A stretch of 8,608 nt of DNA from Bacillota bacterium (lineage in GTDB: Bacteria > Bacillota > Bacilli > Paenibacillales > Paenibacillaceae). The position numbers and the translations under genes are program-made. Shown here piece after piece: positions 6,592 through 8,608 of this stretch (position 1 is its first letter; every line of letters starts with the position of its first letter). The notes under the pieces were generated by a model. The model was not told the DNA's origin. It ran no database searches and worked only from the letters and a program-made list of their open reading frames with translations. The stretch covers positions 1 through 8,608 of the forward strand of contig JAEZCJ010000031.1 in assembly GCA_023433615.1 (NCBI GenBank), in the 5' to 3' direction.

Positions 6592-6744
6592 CGGAACAAC
6601 CTGGGTGACACCAACTGCCGGATGAGGTTATGGCGAGCAAGCTTGGCGCCGTTTGTCGCTGTATGCAGCGATTGCATGTGGCATATTGCATTACCTCTTG
6701 TTAGACTAGATAACGGCACAATAAATTGGGTGGGTATAGACGGT

Positions 6745-7560
6745 ATGAAAGAACAATTTTCTCGGCTGTTCGGGCTCAGCGAGCGTCCGAATCAAGACGA
6801 AGTGAAACAAGTTCCCGTAACGGAGATCGACACAAGCCCTTATCAACCACGTACCATCTTCGACGATGACCGCATTGATGAGCTGTGCCAGACGATCAAG
6901 ACACATGGCGTTATTCAACCGATTATCGTTCGCGTGCGCAACGGACGTTATGAGATTATTGCAGGCGAGAGACGCTGGCGTGCAGTCAAGAAGCTGGGCC
7001 TGGAGACGATCCCTGCCATTGTCAAAGAATTTAACGATTCGCAAGCTGCATCCATTGCGTTAATCGAGAATTTGCAGCGCGAAGGATTGACAGCAATTGA
7101 AGAAGCGATCGCTTATCAAAAGTTGCTTGACTTGCATCAGCTTACGCAAGAGAGTTTGGCGCAGCGCCTTGGCAAGAGCCAATCAACCATTGCGAATAAG
7201 CTGCGGCTGCTAAATCTCTGTGAGCCAGTCAAGCTTGCGCTGATGGAACGCAAAATTACGGAACGCCACGCGAGGGCATTGCTGTCGCTGGATACCGAAG
7301 AGCTACAGGTAAAAGTTCTGGAAGATGTCATTGAAAAAGAATTGAATGTGAAGCAGACGGAAGCGCGTGCGGCATTCTATAAGGAATCGTCAAAGGTGAA
7401 GAAGTCCAAACGCATTTCGTTCACGAAGGATGTTCGACTGGCACTGAATACGATTCGACAGTCAATCGATATGGTCTCGGGGTCTGGCCTTAAGATCAAG
7501 AAGGAAGAGAAGGATTACGAGGAGCATTATGAGATTGTAATTCGCATCCCTAAGCGGTAA
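6745..7560 (+). CDS. noc: nucleoid occlusion protein Noc (ParB family)
   Basis: Binds dispersed Noc sites on the chromosome, recruits that DNA to the membrane and blocks division over the nucleoid. The 271 residues begin MKEQFSRLFGL, the amphipathic membrane-targeting helix diagnostic of Noc. The ParB-type CTP-binding domain follows with GERRWRA (74-80) and ENLQRE (108-113). The helix-turn-helix spans about 133-156. The four residues reported to switch specificity from parS to the Noc site (Q, K, N, R at Caulobacter ParB 173, 179, 184, 201) are all present by my alignment: Gln146, Lys152, Asn157 and Arg174. ATG 6745 is chosen because the targeting helix must be N-terminal; GGGTGGG (6728-6734) may be the binding site. 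The frame stays open to ATG 6568, but those 59 residues are unlike Noc. A terminator follows. Confidence 0.94.
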   Translation: MKEQFSRLFGLSERPNQDEVKQVPVTEIDTSPYQPRTIFDDDRIDELCQTIKTHGVIQPIIVRVRNGRYEIIAGERRWRAVKKLGLETIPAIVKEFNDSQAASIALIENLQREGLTAIEEAIAYQKLLDLHQLTQESLAQRLGKSQSTIANKLRLLNLCEPVKLALMERKITERHARALLSLDTEELQVKVLEDVIEKELNVKQTEARAAFYKESSKVKKSKRISFTKDVRLALNTIRQSIDMVSGSGLKIKKEEKDYEEHYEIVIRIPKR

Positions 7561-7581
7561 TGCTAAGGACAACGTTCTGCG

Positions 7582-7604
7582 AAGCGGCAGTTATGCCGCT
7601 TTTT
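7582..7604 (+). terminator. intrinsic terminator after noc
   Basis: AAGCGGCA (7582-7589) pairs with TGCCGCTT (7594-7601) around the loop GTTA. T continues to 7604, giving five T from 7600. It lies 21 bases after the noc stop and separates noc from the parA-parB transcript, which must then have its own promoter in 7605-7788 or depend on read-through. Confidence 0.85.
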
Positions 7605-7788
7605 CTGTCTATTTATAGGCAGCCGGAAGGGACACTTGGCCGCGACAACAGATAAGAGCACGTAACGATACGCGAATGGCCTACATGGAGCTGGTCCGAT
7701 GTTCCGTTGTGGGTGCGTCTCATGTAACCCCACCGGGCGTCCAGCCGGACGTCGGACAAACTCCAAGCATGATATGAGGTGAACCGGA
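7605..7788 (+). other. parA upstream region with possible structured RNA
   Basis: These 184 bases lie between the noc terminator and parA. No promoter with good -35 and -10 elements is evident to me. Between 7694 and 7757 three stems could form together: GTCCGA (7694-7699) with TCGGAC (7752-7757); inside it GTGGG (7709-7713) with CCCAC (7729-7733); and CGTCC (7738-7742) with GGACG (7747-7751). This resembles a three-way junction. I do not recognise any known riboswitch or leader family, and short stems in GC-rich DNA can arise by chance. Confidence 0.35.
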
Positions 7789-8562
7789 TTGTCTAAGATA
7801 ATTGCAATAACGAATCAGAAGGGCGGGGTCGGTAAGACGACGACGTCCGTAAATTTAGGTGCATCGCTGGCTTCTCTTGGCCGGAAGGTGCTGCTGGTGG
7901 ATATCGACCCACAGGGCAATACGACCAGCGGCATCGGGATCAATAAGGCGGATGTCAGCAATTGCATCTATGATGTGTTGATTAACGAAGTCCACCCCCG
8001 CGAAGCGATGGTGGAGACCAATATACCGGGATTAACGCTCATTCCAGCGACTATTCAATTGGCTGGCGCAGAGATTGAACTCGTACCGACCATATCCCGC
8101 GAAGTGCGCTTGAAACGCTCGCTCTCGCAGGTTAAGCATATGTTTGACTACATTCTCATTGATTGTCCACCATCGCTTGGCATTCTAACGATCAACTCGC
8201 TCACGGCAGCCGATTCGGTCATCATTCCGATCCAGTGCGAATATTACGCGTTGGAAGGATTGAGCCAATTGCTCAACACGGTGCGCCTCGTCCAGAAGCA
8301 TCTAAACACATCCCTTCAGATCGAAGGCGTGCTCTTGACGATGTTTGACGCGCGCACGAATCTCGGTATCCAGGTCATCGAAGAAGTGAAGAAGTATTTT
8401 CAACAGAAGGTGTACCAGACGATCATTCCCCGCAATGTGCGGCTGAGCGAAGCGCCATCGCACGGACAATCCATTATTACTTATGATCCGCGATCCAAGG
8501 GTGCGGAGGTTTATCTTGAATTGGCGAAGGAAGTGATTACGTATGAGCAAGCGGCTAGGTAG
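7789..8562 (+). CDS. parA: chromosome-partitioning ATPase ParA (Soj)
   Basis: ATPase that binds DNA as an ATP dimer and is released by ParB. It moves ParB-parS complexes and, in Bacillus, also regulates DnaA at the origin. The 257 residues are close to Soj length and share its residue numbering. The deviant Walker A motif KGGVGKTT is at 11-18, with signature Lys11 and catalytic-loop Lys16. Asp40 lies in VDIDPQGN, Walker B is in ILIDCPPS (122-129), and Arg189, equivalent to the DNA-binding arginine of Soj, lies in MFDART. The TTG start at 7789 is supported by GAGGTGA at 7776-7782 and by SKIIAITNQKGG being the normal family N-terminus. It overlaps parB by 20 bases. The upstream terminator implies a separate parAB transcript. 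Confidence 0.97.
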   Translation: MSKIIAITNQKGGVGKTTTSVNLGASLASLGRKVLLVDIDPQGNTTSGIGINKADVSNCIYDVLINEVHPREAMVETNIPGLTLIPATIQLAGAEIELVPTISREVRLKRSLSQVKHMFDYILIDCPPSLGILTINSLTAADSVIIPIQCEYYALEGLSQLLNTVRLVQKHLNTSLQIEGVLLTMFDARTNLGIQVIEEVKKYFQQKVYQTIIPRNVRLSEAPSHGQSIITYDPRSKGAEVYLELAKEVITYEQAAR

Positions 8563-8608
8563 AGGGCTGGATGCATTGATTCCTTCCTTATCCGTGAACG
8601 AAGACGAT
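8543..8608 (+). CDS. parB: chromosome-partitioning protein ParB (Spo0J), N-terminal fragment cut by window end
   Basis: Only the first 22 codons are present and the frame runs off the window without a stop. The peptide starts MSKRLGRGLDALIPSLSV, the conserved N-terminal segment through which ParB contacts ParA and stimulates its ATPase. The CTP-binding and parS-recognition domains lie outside. The ATG at 8543 is inside parA and overlaps its end by 20 bases in another frame. A good ribosome binding site, AAGGAAGTGAT at 8527-8537, is embedded in the parA coding sequence, so the two are probably translationally coupled. The identity rests on this short motif together with the position directly after parA. 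Confidence 0.93.
   Translation, partial: MSKRLGRGLDALIPSLSVNEDD

Larger units (their letters stand above)
6428..6744. other. 317-base rsmG-noc intergenic region with parS and palindromes
   Basis: This is the longest gap in the window. It holds the parS site at 6442-6457, a hairpin-capable repeat at 6539-6557, a perfect short palindrome at 6573-6591, and a six-base stem TCGCTG/CAGCGA at 6656-6671. I see no hairpin with a T-tract, no tRNA and no convincing promoter pair. A TAAAAT at 6465-6470 lacks a matching -35. The noc frame is open back to an ATG at 6568, but the residues it would add do not resemble the family, so I treat the region as non-coding. Confidence 0.7.

Noticed and set aside
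6539..6600. tRNA-like GGTTCGA segment in the rsmG-noc gap
   Set aside because: Only a T-arm-like stem is present. There is no acceptor, D or anticodon arm and no CCA at a suitable distance.
6596..6625. GGGTGACACC resembling a T-box motif
   Set aside because: The match to AGGGTGGNACCGCG is poor, no specifier stem or following terminator is present, and the downstream gene is noc rather than an aminoacyl-tRNA or amino-acid gene.
6261..6719. 152-codon minus-strand open frame covering the rsmG end and the intergenic gap
   Set aside because: It has no ribosome binding site or recognisable domain and overlaps rsmG. Part of it is simply the translation of parS (giving FHVEH), a known source of spurious small proteins.
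1..8608. A novel defence, mobile or biosynthetic system
   Set aside because: All coding space is occupied by the conserved origin-flanking housekeeping genes. There are no transposase, integrase, phage or CRISPR-like sequences and no abrupt compositional change by eye.

Overview
This window is the conserved block flanking the chromosomal replication origin of a Gram-positive bacterium. Gene order is rpmH-rnpA-yidC(spoIIIJ)-jag-mnmE-mnmG-rsmG-noc-parA(soj)-parB(spo0J), all on the + strand. This is the Bacillus subtilis oriC-flank order. The presence of noc as well as parA/parB, a canonical firmicute parS site, strong AGGAGG-type ribosome binding sites, TTG/GTG starts and a moderately high GC content (judged by eye) point to Bacillota, most likely Paenibacillaceae (Paenibacillus, Cohnella or relatives). 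The genus is an inference. In this order dnaA would lie just beyond the left edge, divergent from rpmH.

Layout. 1-126: rpmH promoter and leader, containing nested inverted repeats. 127-721: ribosomal protein L34, then an intrinsic terminator (probably partial), then the protein subunit of RNase P. 821-2310: the YidC-family membrane insertase and the KH/R3H RNA-binding protein Jag, which overlap by 4 bases and are closed by a strong intrinsic terminator. 2383-6427: three RNA-modification genes, mnmE and mnmG (partners in wobble-uridine modification of tRNA) and rsmG (16S rRNA methyltransferase), closely spaced. 6428-6744: a 317-base gap holding a canonical parS centromere site and short palindromes. 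6745-7560: the nucleoid-occlusion factor Noc, closed by a terminator. 7605-7788: a possibly structured leader. 7789-8608: parA and the first 22 codons of parB, overlapping by 20 bases.

Functionally the left half serves ribosome and tRNA maturation and membrane protein insertion. The right half couples chromosome segregation (ParA, ParB, parS) with placement of the division septum (Noc). Noc and ParB are paralogues. The Noc here carries the four residues that switch recognition from parS to the Noc site, so the parS at 6442-6457 should be read by ParB and not by Noc.

I see no mobile element, CRISPR array, tRNA, broken gene or undescribed defence-like system. All ten genes are full length and intact, except parB, which is cut by the window edge. 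The items worth a second look are regulatory: the intergenic palindromes, the leader before parA, the terminators inside the gene block and several start-codon choices.
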